64,000 nucleotides of DNA, from NCBI RefSeq assembly GCF_001995985.1, contig NZ_MUFC01000001.1, positions 220,029-284,028 of the forward strand, given 5' to 3'. Made by a program: the position numbers and the translations under genes. Positions 36,426 through 48,200 of the stretch are shown piece by piece (within the stretch, counting starts at the first letter, position 1; every line of letters begins with the position of its first letter). The DNA comes from Salinivibrio sharmensis. Lineage in GTDB: Bacteria; Pseudomonadota; Gammaproteobacteria; Enterobacterales; Vibrionaceae. The notes under the pieces were generated by a model. That model saw nothing but the letters and a program-made list of their open reading frames with translations. It was not told the origin of the DNA and did no database searches.

Positions 36426-37229
36426 GTGAAAATCATTTCATTCAATATCAATGGTATTCGTGCTCGTTTGCATCAATTGCAAGCCTTGATTGAAAAGCAT
36501 CAACCTGACGTGATCGGGTTACAAGAAACCAAAGTTCATGACGACGCCTTCCCCCTTGCTGACGTCGAAGCCATGGGTTATGAAGTGCACTTTCATGGCC
36601 AAAAAGCCCATTATGGCGTGGCAATGCTGTGTAAGAAGTCCCCTATCAGCGTACAAAAAGGCTTTCCCACTGATGATGAGGACGCGCAACGCCGGATGAT
36701 CATGGCGACTTTTGAAGACGAAAACGGCAAGCCAATTACTGTGCTCAACGGTTACTTCCCGCAAGGGGAAAACCGCAGCCATGAAACCAAATTCCCCGCC
36801 AAGCGTAAGTTTTATCAAGACCTGATGACCTATTTAGCCGGCCGTGACCCGAGTGAACAGCTGGTCGTGATGGGCGATATCAATATCAGCCCGAAAGACG
36901 ATGACATCGGTATTGGCGAGCAAAACGCCAAACGCTGGCTACGCACTGGCAAGTGCTCATTCTTGCCCGAAGAGCGTGAGTGGCTGGGCACCCTGATGGA
37001 TTGGGGATTTGTTGACACCTTCCGTGCCCTGCATCCTAGCGTGAACGATCAGTTCTCGTGGTTTGACTACCGCTCCCGCGGCTTTGACGATAACCGCGGC
37101 CTGCGTATTGACGTGATTCTGGCCACCCCAGATCTAGCGAGCCAATGCATCGATGCTGGCATTGACTACGAGCTTCGTGCGATTGAAAAGCCATCAGATC
37201 ACGCACCGATTTGGGCGACCTTTAAGTAA
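36426..37229 (+). CDS. xthA: Exodeoxyribonuclease III
   Basis: The 267-residue AP endonuclease/3'-5' exonuclease of base excision repair has the metal and catalytic residues in place: E34 in LQETK, D150 and N152 in [13 protein letters not shown] near residue 228, and D258-H259 in SDHAP. The sequence follows E. coli XthA throughout ([31 protein letters not shown]). It starts with GTG and the nearest Shine-Dalgarno lies inside a predicted stem. A bidirectional terminator follows. Confidence 0.96.
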   Translation: MKIISFNINGIRARLHQLQALIEKHQPDVIGLQETKVHDDAFPLADVEAMGYEVHFHGQKAHYGVAMLCKKSPISVQKGFPTDDEDAQRRMIMATFEDENGKPITVLNGYFPQGENRSHETKFPAKRKFYQDLMTYLAGRDPSEQLVVMGDINISPKDDDIGIGEQNAKRWLRTGKCSFLPEEREWLGTLMDWGFVDTFRALHPSVNDQFSWFDYRSRGFDDNRGLRIDVILATPDLASQCIDAGIDYELRAIEKPSDHAPIWATFK

Positions 37230-37252
37230 GCCCCAAGTTATACGCTTTGGAT

Positions 37253-37286
37253 AAAAAACGCCGCAGATGACACTGCGGCGTTTTTT
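37253..37286. terminator. Bidirectional terminator between xthA and the ABC importer
   Basis: AAAAAACGCCGCAG, six-base loop, CTGCGGCGTTTTTT. A perfect 14-base-pair stem with A and T tracts. Confidence 0.93.
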
Positions 37287-37304
37287 ATTTGAGATTGAGC
37301 CCAA

Positions 37305-37982
37305 TTAGCTAAGCGGCTTTAAATGGCGCAGGAAGCGGCGCTCTGCTAAGCGGAACATCCAAAGGATGCTAAATGTCAGGGCCATATAGAACGCCCCCGC
37401 AGTCAAAAACGACTCGAACGGCGCATAATAGCGCGAGTTAACAATCCGCGCGGCACCGGTTAAATCGACAATGGTGATAATCCCTGCCACCGCTGAGCCG
37501 TGGAGCATAAACACCACTTCGTTACTGTACGCCGGTAACGCACGTCGCATCGCGCTGGGCAATACAATGCGCGAAAAGGCTTTATAAGGGCTCATGCCAT
37601 AAGCGATCGCCGCCTCGACTTCCCCTTTCGGTAAGCCATTAATCGCGCCACGAATGATTTCCGCTGTATAAGCAGCTGTGTTGAGTACAAAGGCCACCAA
37701 GGCGCAGAACCAAGCATTCTGCCACAAGGTATCTTCAACATTTACTACCTGACTTAAGCCGTAGTAAATCAGATACAACTGAATGAGCAACGGTGTACCC
37801 CGGAAAAAATAGATAAACGCCCACGCGGGATAGCGCCATAAAGGCAATTGTGCATTACGCGCGACCGCCACTGGCACCGCCACCACTAAGCCAATCACCA
37901 ACGCAGAGGCGACCAGCCATACGGTGGTCCAAAGGCCGTCTAAGTATATCGGCCAGGTTTCGAGTACAAGAGAAAAATCCAT
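37305..37982 (-). CDS. Polar/basic amino acid ABC transporter permease (HisM/ArtM-like)
   Basis: The 225-residue permease has five to six helices and the EAA loop EAAIAYGMSPYKAFSRIVLP that contacts the ATPase. FRGTPLLIQLYLIYYGL near residue 65 is a family signature. The ATG at 37982 is chosen; a GTG two codons earlier touches the preceding stop. It is the last gene of a four-gene operon ATPase-binding protein-permease-permease. Arginine, ornithine, lysine or histidine is the likely substrate class, judged from the partners. Confidence 0.9.
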   Translation of the reverse strand: MDFSLVLETWPIYLDGLWTTVWLVASALVIGLVVAVPVAVARNAQLPLWRYPAWAFIYFFRGTPLLIQLYLIYYGLSQVVNVEDTLWQNAWFCALVAFVLNTAAYTAEIIRGAINGLPKGEVEAAIAYGMSPYKAFSRIVLPSAMRRALPAYSNEVVFMLHGSAVAGIITIVDLTGAARIVNSRYYAPFESFLTAGAFYMALTFSILWMFRLAERRFLRHLKPLS

Positions 37983-37988
37983 GGTCAC

Positions 37989-38729
37989 CTACCGCGTGTG
38001 AATACTAAAACGGCGCTCCATCCAGCGCAGTCCCGTGGTCGAGATGCTGGTGAAGAGCAAGAAAATCAGTGCGACGGTAAAGTAAAAAGTGAATGGCATT
38101 TGGGTGGATCCCGCCGCCAATGCCCCTTTACGCACCATGTCGTCAAGGCCAATGATCGATACCAGCGCGGTGGTTTTAAGCAGTACCAACCAATTGTTGC
38201 CAAAGCCTGGCAGCGCATGTCGGATCATCTGCGGCAACAGAATACGGCGAAACGCTAAACTGCTGCTCATCCCATAGGCACGTGCCGCTTCCATCTCTCC
38301 TGAATCCACCGCCATGATAGCGCCACGGAAGGTTTCCGCCATGTAAGCGCCAAAGATAAACCCGATGGTTAGGATCCCGGCGATAAATGGGCTGACATCG
38401 ATGTAATCGGGCAAATAGGACGTCCAATCATGATTGGGATCTTGATCGGCCATGTACTCGTTTAACCACTCATTGATGCCGTACAAACTGTTATTTAGCA
38501 GCATTTGCCCGCCGTAAAAAATCAGCATCATCAGCACCAGATCAGGGATGCCGCGTATCACCGTGGTATACACAGTCGCTATCCCGCGCAGCCAACCAAA
38601 TTTGGAGAGTTTCGCCAGTGCGCCCAGCATACCCAGCAACATGGCAAGACCTAACGAGAGCAGCGCAACCTGAAGGGTCACCCATGCGCCTTCAAGCAGG
38701 GACCACTCGTAACCTTTCAAATCAATCAT
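37989..38729 (-). CDS. Polar/basic amino acid ABC transporter permease (HisQ/ArtQ-like)
   Basis: The 246-residue permease has the HisQ-type RGIPDLVLMMLIFYGGQ and EAA loop EAARAYGMSSSLAFRRILLP. It is longer than E. coli HisQ by an insertion around residues 85-115 (NEYMADQDPNHDWTSYLPDY), which may form a periplasmic loop. No strong ribosome-binding site is seen, but a hairpin lies just upstream, between it and the binding-protein gene. Confidence 0.9.
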   Translation of the reverse strand: MIDLKGYEWSLLEGAWVTLQVALLSLGLAMLLGMLGALAKLSKFGWLRGIATVYTTVIRGIPDLVLMMLIFYGGQMLLNNSLYGINEWLNEYMADQDPNHDWTSYLPDYIDVSPFIAGILTIGFIFGAYMAETFRGAIMAVDSGEMEAARAYGMSSSLAFRRILLPQMIRHALPGFGNNWLVLLKTTALVSIIGLDDMVRKGALAAGSTQMPFTFYFTVALIFLLFTSISTTGLRWMERRFSIHTR

Positions 38730-38736
38730 ATGAATC

Positions 38737-38759
38737 GGGCAGCACTTTCATGCTGCCCG
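38737..38759 (-). other. Intercistronic hairpin after the binding-protein gene
   Basis: CGGGCAGCA, six-base loop, TGCTGCCCG: a perfect nine-base-pair stem without a T run. Such stems behind binding-protein genes stabilise the upstream mRNA and lower permease expression. Confidence 0.6.
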
Positions 38760-38767
38760 CCTGCCTA

Positions 38768-39544
38768 TTACTCGCCGTAAACGTCGTAGTCAAAGTACTT
38801 GGCAGCAATCTCGTCATACACGCCTTTTTCACGCAACGAATCGATCGCTTGGTTAAGCTTCTTGGTCAGTTCTTTGTCTTGCTTACGTGTCGCTATACCA
38901 AAGCCTTCACCAAACCACTCAGGGTCAGTGAGTGACGGGCCAATGAACGCAAACTCGTCACCCCCCTCTTTGTCGAGCAGCCCTTGTTGGAGTGCCGACG
39001 CATCGCCAAGGATTGACTCAATACGGCCTGCTTTTAGATCCAGGTAGGCTTCATCAAAGGTGCCGTAACGGACGATATCCACCGAATCGCCATAGTTATC
39101 AGTCAGGTATTTATCATGGGTGGTCGCGCGCTGCACACCAATTTTAACGCCCTCTAAGCCCTCTTTAGTAAAGGTCAGATCAGTGCCTTTTTCAGCCACA
39201 AATTTATTGGGGATCAGCGCGTATTTGTTGGTGAAGTCAACTTTTCGCTTACGCTCTTCGGTAATGGACATCGCGGCGATAATGGCATCGTATTTACGTG
39301 CCAGCAGTGATGGAATAATGCCATCCCAATCCTGCGCCACAATCTTACACTTTGCCTGCATCTCTTCGCAGAGCGCATTAGCCATATCCACATCAAAGCC
39401 TTTCAGCTCGCCTTCGTTGGTGGTCCAGCTAAATGGAGGATAGGCCCCTTCGATACCGAAACGTACGACCTTCCAATCCTTGGCTGCTACGGAGGTTGAC
39501 CCAACCGCGGCCATTACAGCGGCGGCAACTAGCCATTTTTTCAT
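38768..39544 (-). CDS. Periplasmic amino acid-binding protein (ArgT/HisJ/ArtJ type)
   Basis: The 258-residue precursor has a signal peptide (MKKWLVAAAVMAAVGSTSVA, AKD) and the solute-binding family 3 fold: FGIEGAYPPFSWTTNEGELK, GFDVDMANALCEE, AAMSITEERKRKVDFTNKY and GVQRATTHDKYL. The AMSITEERK segment and acidic pocket resemble Lys/Arg/Orn-binding proteins. Two cysteines (CEEMQAKC) may form the usual disulfide. AGGAG and AGGAAG precede the ATG. It is second in the operon. Confidence 0.92.
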   Translation of the reverse strand: MKKWLVAAAVMAAVGSTSVAAKDWKVVRFGIEGAYPPFSWTTNEGELKGFDVDMANALCEEMQAKCKIVAQDWDGIIPSLLARKYDAIIAAMSITEERKRKVDFTNKYALIPNKFVAEKGTDLTFTKEGLEGVKIGVQRATTHDKYLTDNYGDSVDIVRYGTFDEAYLDLKAGRIESILGDASALQQGLLDKEGGDEFAFIGPSLTDPEWFGEGFGIATRKQDKELTKKLNQAIDSLREKGVYDEIAAKYFDYDVYGE

Positions 39545-39628
39545 CTTCCTGTCTCCTGTCGTTTTTACGATGTTGTCAGGGCTGCGCCCTATTGCATGGT
39601 TATGCTATTGATATTTATGATAAATAGA

Positions 39629-40399
39629 TTAGTAAATCGATGAGATAAACTGCTGCAAACGCTCTGATTCTGGCGAATCAAACAACTCTTTCGGGTTGCC
39701 TTGCTCTTCCACTAATCCTTGGTGCAAGAACATCACATGGTTAGACACATCACGCGCGAAGCTCATCTCGTGGGTAACCACCAACATGGTGCGCCCTTCT
39801 TCGGCCAGTGAGCGCATCACCCCCAGCACTTCTCCTACTAATTCAGGGTCCAGCGCGGAGGTTGGCTCATCAAACAGCAAAACTTCTGGCTCGACGGCGA
39901 GTGCACGCGCAATCGCCGCACGCTGTTGTTGACCACCGGATAAATGGCCTGGGTAGTAGTCGCGGCGCTCATATAGCCCAACGCGATGTAATAACGCTTC
40001 TGCTTCTTCAATCGCTTGTGCCTTAGGCACACCTAGCACATGCACGGGCGCTTCGATAACATTTTGCAGCACCGTCATATGCGACCAAAGGTTGAATCCT
40101 TGAAACACCATCGCCAGACGCGAACGAATGCGTTGCACTTGCTTGTCACTGACGGGGACGGGTTCACCAGCACGGTTGTTTTTCATTTTGATCAACTCAC
40201 CATTGACCCAAATTTCACCGCCCGTGGGGGTTTCCAGCAGATTGATACAGCGAAGAAAGGTGCTCTTGCCGGAACCGGAAGAGCCGATAATGGAAATCAC
40301 GTCGCCGCGGTGGGCGTCGAGGGAAATACCTTTGAGCACTTGATGCTGCCCAAAGCTTTTTTTTAGTGATTTTACCTGTAGCGCCACAGCATCCGTCAT
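39629..40399 (-). CDS. Polar/basic amino acid ABC transporter ATPase (HisP-like)
   Basis: The 256-residue ATPase is close to HisP: Walker A GSSGSGKST, QGFNLWSHMTVLQNVIEAPV, signature LSGGQQQR, Walker B VLLFDEPTSALDPELVGEV and switch VVTHEM. It powers the two permeases that follow. AGGAG lies seven bases before the ATG. It is the first gene of the operon. The upstream 40400-40832 has no gene; it carries TGCATAAAAAGTCA (40547-40560), a weak match to an ArgR box. Confidence 0.93.
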   Translation of the reverse strand: MTDAVALQVKSLKKSFGQHQVLKGISLDAHRGDVISIIGSSGSGKSTFLRCINLLETPTGGEIWVNGELIKMKNNRAGEPVPVSDKQVQRIRSRLAMVFQGFNLWSHMTVLQNVIEAPVHVLGVPKAQAIEEAEALLHRVGLYERRDYYPGHLSGGQQQRAAIARALAVEPEVLLFDEPTSALDPELVGEVLGVMRSLAEEGRTMLVVTHEMSFARDVSNHVMFLHQGLVEEQGNPKELFDSPESERLQQFISSIY

Positions 40400-40832
40400 G
40401 CGCTAACTCCTGTCGTCCGTGAAATCTGTTGTGTTTGTGTTTTTAGCGCACCAAATGCACTGAGTATGATTTGAAAATATCACCCCCCAGCGCAATGAGC
40501 AACATTTTGTTAACCTTTAAAGTGCATTCATTATAGTCACTATTACTGCATAAAAAGTCAATCGTAAAATTTACTGCTGAAAAAACCAACAATTGCTTTG
40601 TCAGCCATTAGCCGCACTAAACCGGCTTTAACCGAGGTAAGTATAGAAGTTAACTTGAAGAAAGCTGGTTATTTTTATCGTGAAAGCTGACAAAAATTAG
40701 CGTTGGAGGGGATAGACGTGCAATTTATTTCATTTCAATGCGATCAGCGGTGCGTAACAAAACTGTGAACATCATAGTTAAACGCCCACTAAAAAAGACA
40801 GTGATGATTTTAAAGTAGGCAGTCTCTAACCC

Positions 40833-42062
40833 TTAAGACAGTCGCGCGTCGCGACGTTTCGCGCGCTTCGCTTTAAGCAGCTCTAAGGTGTCACGCCAGC
40901 GCTCGGCAAGGCCGGTAGGATCACGCGCCTCCCACTGTTCTAGTGCATAGTCTGCCAGTGCATAGTCCCCAGCTTTAATCGCACTGATGGATAACCACTG
41001 CCACAGCATACGATCATCTTTCAGGCCATAAGAGAGCGCCACTTGCGCGGTATCAATCACTTCCTGCCAATGATTAAGCTGATACGCTAACATCACCTGT
41101 AGTTTGAGCGTTTGCTTATCTGGCTCGCTCAAATTCACTTCACTGATCCGGTTTAACGCCGCTACGCGCTGACCTGTTTTTATCAAACACTGCACCAAAA
41201 ATAACTGCTCATCACGGGTAGGTAGCCGGGTTAACTGTTGTAAACCCTGTTGCCAATACAGCAACGCCTGCTGTGAGGCCCCCTGCTCCATTTGTGCAGC
41301 GGAGAGTGTTCGGTAAAGGGCAATGTCAGCATTGGCACGCGCTAAATACTGGCGCGCCGTTTGGTGTGAGCCAGCTTTGGCGTGGGCGCGTGCGGCCTGC
41401 TCTAACCAACGAGCAGCCACATCGGGTTGATTGACCAGCTTATCGAATGTCGCTGCCGCCGCCTTAAAGCGTGATAGCGCCATCTCACTGAGTCCTTTGG
41501 TTTGCAGGATAAATGCATCCTCCGCACCGAGCTTTTTCAACTGGCGCGCATACTCAATCGCCACGTCGAAACGAGACAGGGCATAAGCAGCCTGCATCGC
41601 GAAGCGAGCAGAGGTCGGCTGCAGTGTGTGCTTATCACGAAGCTGGCGAGCATAGTTGAGGACTTCCTCATACTGCTCAACACGAAACGCCAAACTTATC
41701 ACGGCAGTTAAGGCATCCGCTTCACTCTCTTTACTAAGGCCGTTCAGTGTCAACGCCTGACGATATGCGCGATACGCTTCGGCGCGCTGATCAAGGTACA
41801 AGTAGGCAATGGCTCTCAAGCGGTGCAGCTCAGCACGCTCAGGCGCTGTAAACGACTGCTCACCTGATTGTGCCAAAATGCCTTCAGCCTGCGACAAGGC
41901 TTGCTGATAGTCGCCGTTTTGAATAGCAGCGCTTACTGTGCCTATATCCACGGCCGGTGCCGCCATTAATGGACTGGACAATACCAGGCTCAAAATCAGG
42001 CCACGGAAGACACACATCGGCGTTGGATGACACACAACAAGGCGGAACAATCGGCGCACCAT
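40833..42062 (-). CDS. Periplasmic tetratricopeptide-repeat protein
   Basis: The 409-residue protein has a hydrophobic export segment (about 17-35, CVFRGLILSLVLSSPLMAAP) and then a series of about nine TPR-like helical pairs (about 45-390), for example YQQALSQAEGIL, EAYRAYRQALTL and YEEVLNYARQLRD. The tail KRAKRRDARL is strongly basic. It looks like a periplasmic scaffold. Relatives occur with TonB systems in vibrios, but none is adjacent here. The start is uncertain: ATG 42062 lacks a Shine-Dalgarno, and ATG 42017 would give a shorter signal peptide. Confidence 0.75.
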   Translation of the reverse strand: MVRRLFRLVVCHPTPMCVFRGLILSLVLSSPLMAAPAVDIGTVSAAIQNGDYQQALSQAEGILAQSGEQSFTAPERAELHRLRAIAYLYLDQRAEAYRAYRQALTLNGLSKESEADALTAVISLAFRVEQYEEVLNYARQLRDKHTLQPTSARFAMQAAYALSRFDVAIEYARQLKKLGAEDAFILQTKGLSEMALSRFKAAAATFDKLVNQPDVAARWLEQAARAHAKAGSHQTARQYLARANADIALYRTLSAAQMEQGASQQALLYWQQGLQQLTRLPTRDEQLFLVQCLIKTGQRVAALNRISEVNLSEPDKQTLKLQVMLAYQLNHWQEVIDTAQVALSYGLKDDRMLWQWLSISAIKAGDYALADYALEQWEARDPTGLAERWRDTLELLKAKRAKRRDARLS

Positions 42063-42342
42063 AAGGACCCATTTTTAGAGGACAATATATCGACTATAAC
42101 CTATCTTTTTTATTCACTACAGCGAGCGCGCAGTGACTGTCTTTATTTATTGACCCAGATTCAAGATGACACCACGCCCGCTTTACATCGGGCGCGTTTA
42201 TCTTGCTGTTTTGTAGCACATATTCATCGGCTTAAATGGTAATTAAATTACACGAATACGGATTTATCGGTGATGAGAGGGGCAACTCAGGGGCAAAAAC
42301 CGCGGCTCAAGTGGGCGTAGCACGTAAAAAAATTACACGGTA

Positions 42343-42384
42343 ATGATCTAAGTCAACATTCTACGCCCACCCTGTTGTTAGCAT
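42343..42384 (+). promoter_or_regulatory. FNR-type promoter of the transporter-pflB operon
   Basis: ATGAT-CTAA-GTCAA (42343-42356) matches TTGAT-N4-ATCAA with one mismatch per half. A -10-like TAGCAT lies at 42379-42384, exactly where a class II site centred at -41.5 predicts it, giving a start near 42391. FNR activation of pfl is established in E. coli. The remaining 42063-42342 holds a CGCCCG/CGGGCG hairpin near 42175-42194 and no gene. Confidence 0.65.
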
Positions 42385-42490
42385 GCTGATAACGAAACAG
42401 AACACGGCCATAAGGCCAGCGTTAACAACACATAAAGACTGGCTAAGCCACTGTTTCGAAAGCGTTTGCTTTCTGTACGACGAGGAAATT

Positions 42491-44002
42491 ATGGCAACAC
42501 ATGCTCAAGACCGCAGTGTGAGTCACGAAGAAAAGAGCGAATACCAAAAGAAGCACAAGCCGGCTTCTTCATTTGCCTCCCGCGCTGACTACCTGAATCA
42601 CGAACTACAAATTATGCGTCCGCGCCGTTGGGGCTTAAACCTGCCTGGCCGTGACTTCCGTTTTGAAATCGAAGACCTTGTCCCTGCTCTAGCGGGTACC
42701 ATCGGCATTATCGCCATGTACTCTGCAGTGATGATGTCTTGGGCGGACGGTTTAACCGCTGCTTGGGATCACATCACCTTGGGTAAAGCGTTTGCCGTAG
42801 AAGTGGCTCGGGTAGAAATGCTTATCCCAGCGCTTCTGTTCTGTGTCCTGTTGTGCGGGTTTATTAACCCACGCGCCAACTTGGCCGGCAACCATGGGCC
42901 TATGATTCCACTGATCGGTACCATCGCGTTAGCAGGTGCTCACCCATTGGCATTGGGGATCCTGATTGGTGCCTTTGGCCTGATACTCAGTTATCTAAAA
43001 GGTGGCTCCAAATTAGTCAACTTGACCAGTCAAGGGGTCGCCGGTGGCTTGCTGATCTTCCTCGGCTTTGGTGGCGCAAAAGGTCAGATTGAGAGTCTGC
43101 TCGCATGGGGCGCGGCGATTGATATGGGCTATATCTCCATTTTAATTCTCGCCGTCTCAATCGTGATCTATGCCTTCTTGGCGCGCATCGGTAAACGCTG
43201 GCTCGCGATTCCTGTGTGTGCGGTCACCGGCGGATTAATTGCTACCGCGCTGGGTGCTGGCTCTTCACTGGAGTTCGTCACTCAACCGGGCGTGCCTAAC
43301 CTTAATCCGGTATACTGGTGGGGTTCGACTGAGCAAGGCTGGCAACTCGGCCTTCCAAACCTGTCGCACTTCCTTGCCTCTTTGCCGTTTGCATTGCTGG
43401 CCGTGGCGATGTGGTCACCAGATTTTCTTGGGCACCGTATCTTCCAGGAACTAAATTATCCTAAGAAAGCCGAAAAAGTATTGATGGACGTGGATGACAC
43501 CATGACAGGTTGTTCTATCCGTCAAATGGTTGGTGCCTCTGTGGGTGGCGGTAACATCACCTCATCGTGGGGAACCTACATGATTCCGGCGGCGATTGCG
43601 CGTCGACCCATTCCTGGCGGTGCCATTGTACTGGGTCTGTTATGTATTGCCGTTGCCTTGATTGGCTACCCTATGGATGTCGCCACTTGGCCACCAGTGA
43701 TGACTATCGCGCTGCTATCGGGTGTGTTCCTGCCCTTGCTTGAAGCAGGCATGCAGATGGTGAAAGACGCCAAGTCGAGCCAAGCAGCGGGTATTTGTAT
43801 TTTCGCCTCCATGGCTGTTAATCCAGTCTTTGGTTGGGCAGTCACTATGCTCTTGGACAACAACGGCCTTATCGGTGATAAAGAGCGCCCAACAACGCTC
43901 TCTACCGTTGACCGTCTGGTGATTCCAACCGCCACAGTGATCATTTGTATTGCTGCCATGTTGGCAGTCGGAATGATTCCCGGCATTCCATCTTTGTTGT
44001 AA
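42491..44002 (+). CDS. DUF3360-like membrane transporter co-transcribed with pflB
   Basis: The 503-residue protein has about 12-14 membrane helices after an 80-residue polar N-terminus. NPRANLAGNHGPMIPLIG, LTSQGVAGGLLIFLGFGGAK and GASVGGGNITSSWGTYMIP recall the SulP/NCS2/UraA fold, in which paired half-helices bind small anions or bases. I believe it is DUF3360. It is not FocA, which is shorter and belongs to the FNT family. It lies between an FNR-type promoter and pflB with 133 bases to the next start. Pyruvate, formate or another organic anion is a reasonable guess for substrate, without direct evidence. GAGGAA precedes the ATG. Confidence 0.8.
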   Translation: MATHAQDRSVSHEEKSEYQKKHKPASSFASRADYLNHELQIMRPRRWGLNLPGRDFRFEIEDLVPALAGTIGIIAMYSAVMMSWADGLTAAWDHITLGKAFAVEVARVEMLIPALLFCVLLCGFINPRANLAGNHGPMIPLIGTIALAGAHPLALGILIGAFGLILSYLKGGSKLVNLTSQGVAGGLLIFLGFGGAKGQIESLLAWGAAIDMGYISILILAVSIVIYAFLARIGKRWLAIPVCAVTGGLIATALGAGSSLEFVTQPGVPNLNPVYWWGSTEQGWQLGLPNLSHFLASLPFALLAVAMWSPDFLGHRIFQELNYPKKAEKVLMDVDDTMTGCSIRQMVGASVGGGNITSSWGTYMIPAAIARRPIPGGAIVLGLLCIAVALIGYPMDVATWPPVMTIALLSGVFLPLLEAGMQMVKDAKSSQAAGICIFASMAVNPVFGWAVTMLLDNNGLIGDKERPTTLSTVDRLVIPTATVIICIAAMLAVGMIPGIPSLL

Positions 44003-44010
44003 TAACATTG

Positions 44011-44028
44011 CCCCGCTTTCGGGCGGGG
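44011..44028 (+). other. Hairpin between the DUF3360-like gene and pflB
   Basis: CCCCGC, six-base loop, GCGGGG without a T run. It may stabilise ends generated between the two genes rather than terminate. Confidence 0.5.
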
Positions 44029-44135
44029 TATCCGGATAAATCGATGGGTCGCAGGCGTCAGCCATACTGACAAATACGATGACTGAACCTGGTCCCAATA
44101 CATATCTTTTTGAAAAGAGTACAGGTAGGTGCAAC

Positions 44136-46412
<2,277 letters not shown>

Positions 46413-46438
46413 GAGATAAATAAAGGTTAACGCCTAAA

Positions 46439-46468
46439 GAAAAACCGCCGGCAATGCTGGCGGTTTTT
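46439..46468 (+). terminator. Terminator after pflB
   Basis: AAAAACCGCCGGC, AAT loop, GCTGGCGGTTTTT with one G-U pair. A strong terminator at the end of the operon. Confidence 0.9.
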
Positions 46469-46577
46469 GTTTATCTGTCGTTTTTCAGCGCTATGTATTG
46501 CTTTGTCCAGGTGCAACGCCAAAGGGGCAACGCCCAGCGAGCGGTTGTTTAACCTGCCAGCTAGGCGCAATCAGCAA

Positions 46578-48200
46578 TTACCCCACTTCAAAGCGGTCCA
46601 ACTTACTGTCCAACTCGCGTGCTGAATCGGCAAGTAACTGACTTTGCTCAGCGAGGTGCGACGCTGCACCGCTCACTTCGTTGGCCGAGTTGTGAATATT
46701 GCTCACATTCTGGTTCATCTCTTCCGACACCGTCCCCTGTTCTTCTGCCGCGGCAGCGATTTGTACCACGCGATCATTTGAGTCGTGCAAGGCACTCACC
46801 ATTTCCTTCAATTGCTCTTGAGTCTCCAGCGCCGTGTTGACACTGTCTTCACTGGACTGATGGCTTGATGTCATCGCCTCAGCGGCCTCAATCGCATTGT
46901 TGGTGAGTGATTCAATCGTGCCTTGAATTTGGGTGGTCGATTTTTGCGTGCCTTGTGCCAGCGAGCGCACTTCATCAGCCACTACCGCAAAACCTCGGCC
47001 TTGCTCACCGGCTCGCGCCGCTTCAATGGCTGCGTTAAGCGCCAAGAGATTGGTTTGTTCAGAGATGCCCTGGATCACCGTCGCCACATCACTGATTTCC
47101 ATCACCCCTTGCTTCACTTGATTCACTAATTTATCCGCTGCAGCAATGCGCTCGGCCACTTCACGAATACTGGCCACCGTACTATCTAGTTTTTGGTTGC
47201 CATCTTCCGCCATCGACGAAATATCGTTGGTCGCTTGCGCGGTTTGCTCAGCGTGATCGGCAACATCGGCCACGGTAGCCGTCATTTCGTTCATCGCCGT
47301 AGCGAGCTGCTCAAGTTGTGCGCGCTGAGATTGAATACTTTGTGCACTCTCCTCACTGGCCGACGCAATGGAGGAGGCCATGGTCGATGATTGCTTGGCT
47401 TCGTCATGCGCAACACGCAGCGCCTCGCGGACACTGCTCATCGCGGTATCCATTCGACGAGCGAGCTTGCCAATTTCATCATGGCGGGTATAACCGCACT
47501 CTATCCGAAGATCGCCGCCGGCAATGCGATCGAATTTCTCCACCAGCTCATCCAAAGGCACCACGATATCGCGGCTGACAAACCCACCAGCGACCAGCAA
47601 GATAGCGCCAGATAACAGGGTTAAGCCACCAATTTGCCATGCAGATTGTATCACCTGCTCCTCGATATCACTGACATGAACGCCTGAGCCAATAATCCAA
47701 TTCCAGCCATCAACGCGCTTAACATAGGAGATTTTCGGCTTCATCTCGCCCTCAGGTGAGCGCCAAGTGTAATCGAGCACGCCGCCCTGTGCGCCTTGAC
47801 TGACTTGCACCATCTCACGCCAGTGGTGCTTGCCGTCACCATCGGTTAGCCCATCCGCACTGGTGCCGTTTAGTTTGGGCTTGATCGGGTGATTCACAAT
47901 CGTGAGGTCGGGCTTGAGAACCCAAAAGTAATTATTACCGTCATAACGCAGTTTATTAAGCTGGGCGATCGCTTGTGCCTTTGCTTCTTCTTCGCCAATT
48001 TGTGGTGCCTGCTGGCGATAATAGGCGACCACGCTTTGCGCCACCTCAATATTGGCGCGCAACGAGGCCGTCCGTTCAGCATAGGATTGCTCCCGCTCTT
48101 TGTTGATGGTGTACGCGCTGATCCCTGCCAGCAATACAACGGCAACCAGCATTAGTGCAACAAGCTTATTTTTAACTCTCAGATCACTGATTCTTTTCAT
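46578..48200 (-). CDS. Methyl-accepting chemotaxis protein with sCache_2 sensor domain
   Basis: The 540-residue receptor has TM1 (about 12-30), a periplasmic single-Cache domain (about 35-183) with [37 protein letters not shown] and [12 protein letters not shown]2 (about 186-208), HAMP (about 209-262) and a full signalling domain with [21 protein letters not shown]. Receptors with this Cache type bind C2-C3 carboxylates such as acetate, pyruvate or lactate in pseudomonads (McpP). The position between pflB and pflA fits such a ligand, but this is inference. ATG 48200 has AGGA seven bases upstream; longer versions add a non-conserved tail. Confidence 0.92.
   Translation of the reverse strand: MKRISDLRVKNKLVALMLVAVVLLAGISAYTINKEREQSYAERTASLRANIEVAQSVVAYYRQQAPQIGEEEAKAQAIAQLNKLRYDGNNYFWVLKPDLTIVNHPIKPKLNGTSADGLTDGDGKHHWREMVQVSQGAQGGVLDYTWRSPEGEMKPKISYVKRVDGWNWIIGSGVHVSDIEEQVIQSAWQIGGLTLLSGAILLVAGGFVSRDIVVPLDELVEKFDRIAGGDLRIECGYTRHDEIGKLARRMDTAMSSVREALRVAHDEAKQSSTMASSIASASEESAQSIQSQRAQLEQLATAMNEMTATVADVADHAEQTAQATNDISSMAEDGNQKLDSTVASIREVAERIAAADKLVNQVKQGVMEISDVATVIQGISEQTNLLALNAAIEAARAGEQGRGFAVVADEVRSLAQGTQKSTTQIQGTIESLTNNAIEAAEAMTSSHQSSEDSVNTALETQEQLKEMVSALHDSNDRVVQIAAAAEEQGTVSEEMNQNVSNIHNSANEVSGAASHLAEQSQLLADSARELDSKLDRFEVG

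Noticed and set aside
42491-44002. Calling this gene focA because it precedes pflB
   Set aside because: The protein is about 500 residues with a different helix pattern and lacks the FNT motifs, which are clearly present at 50420-51868.
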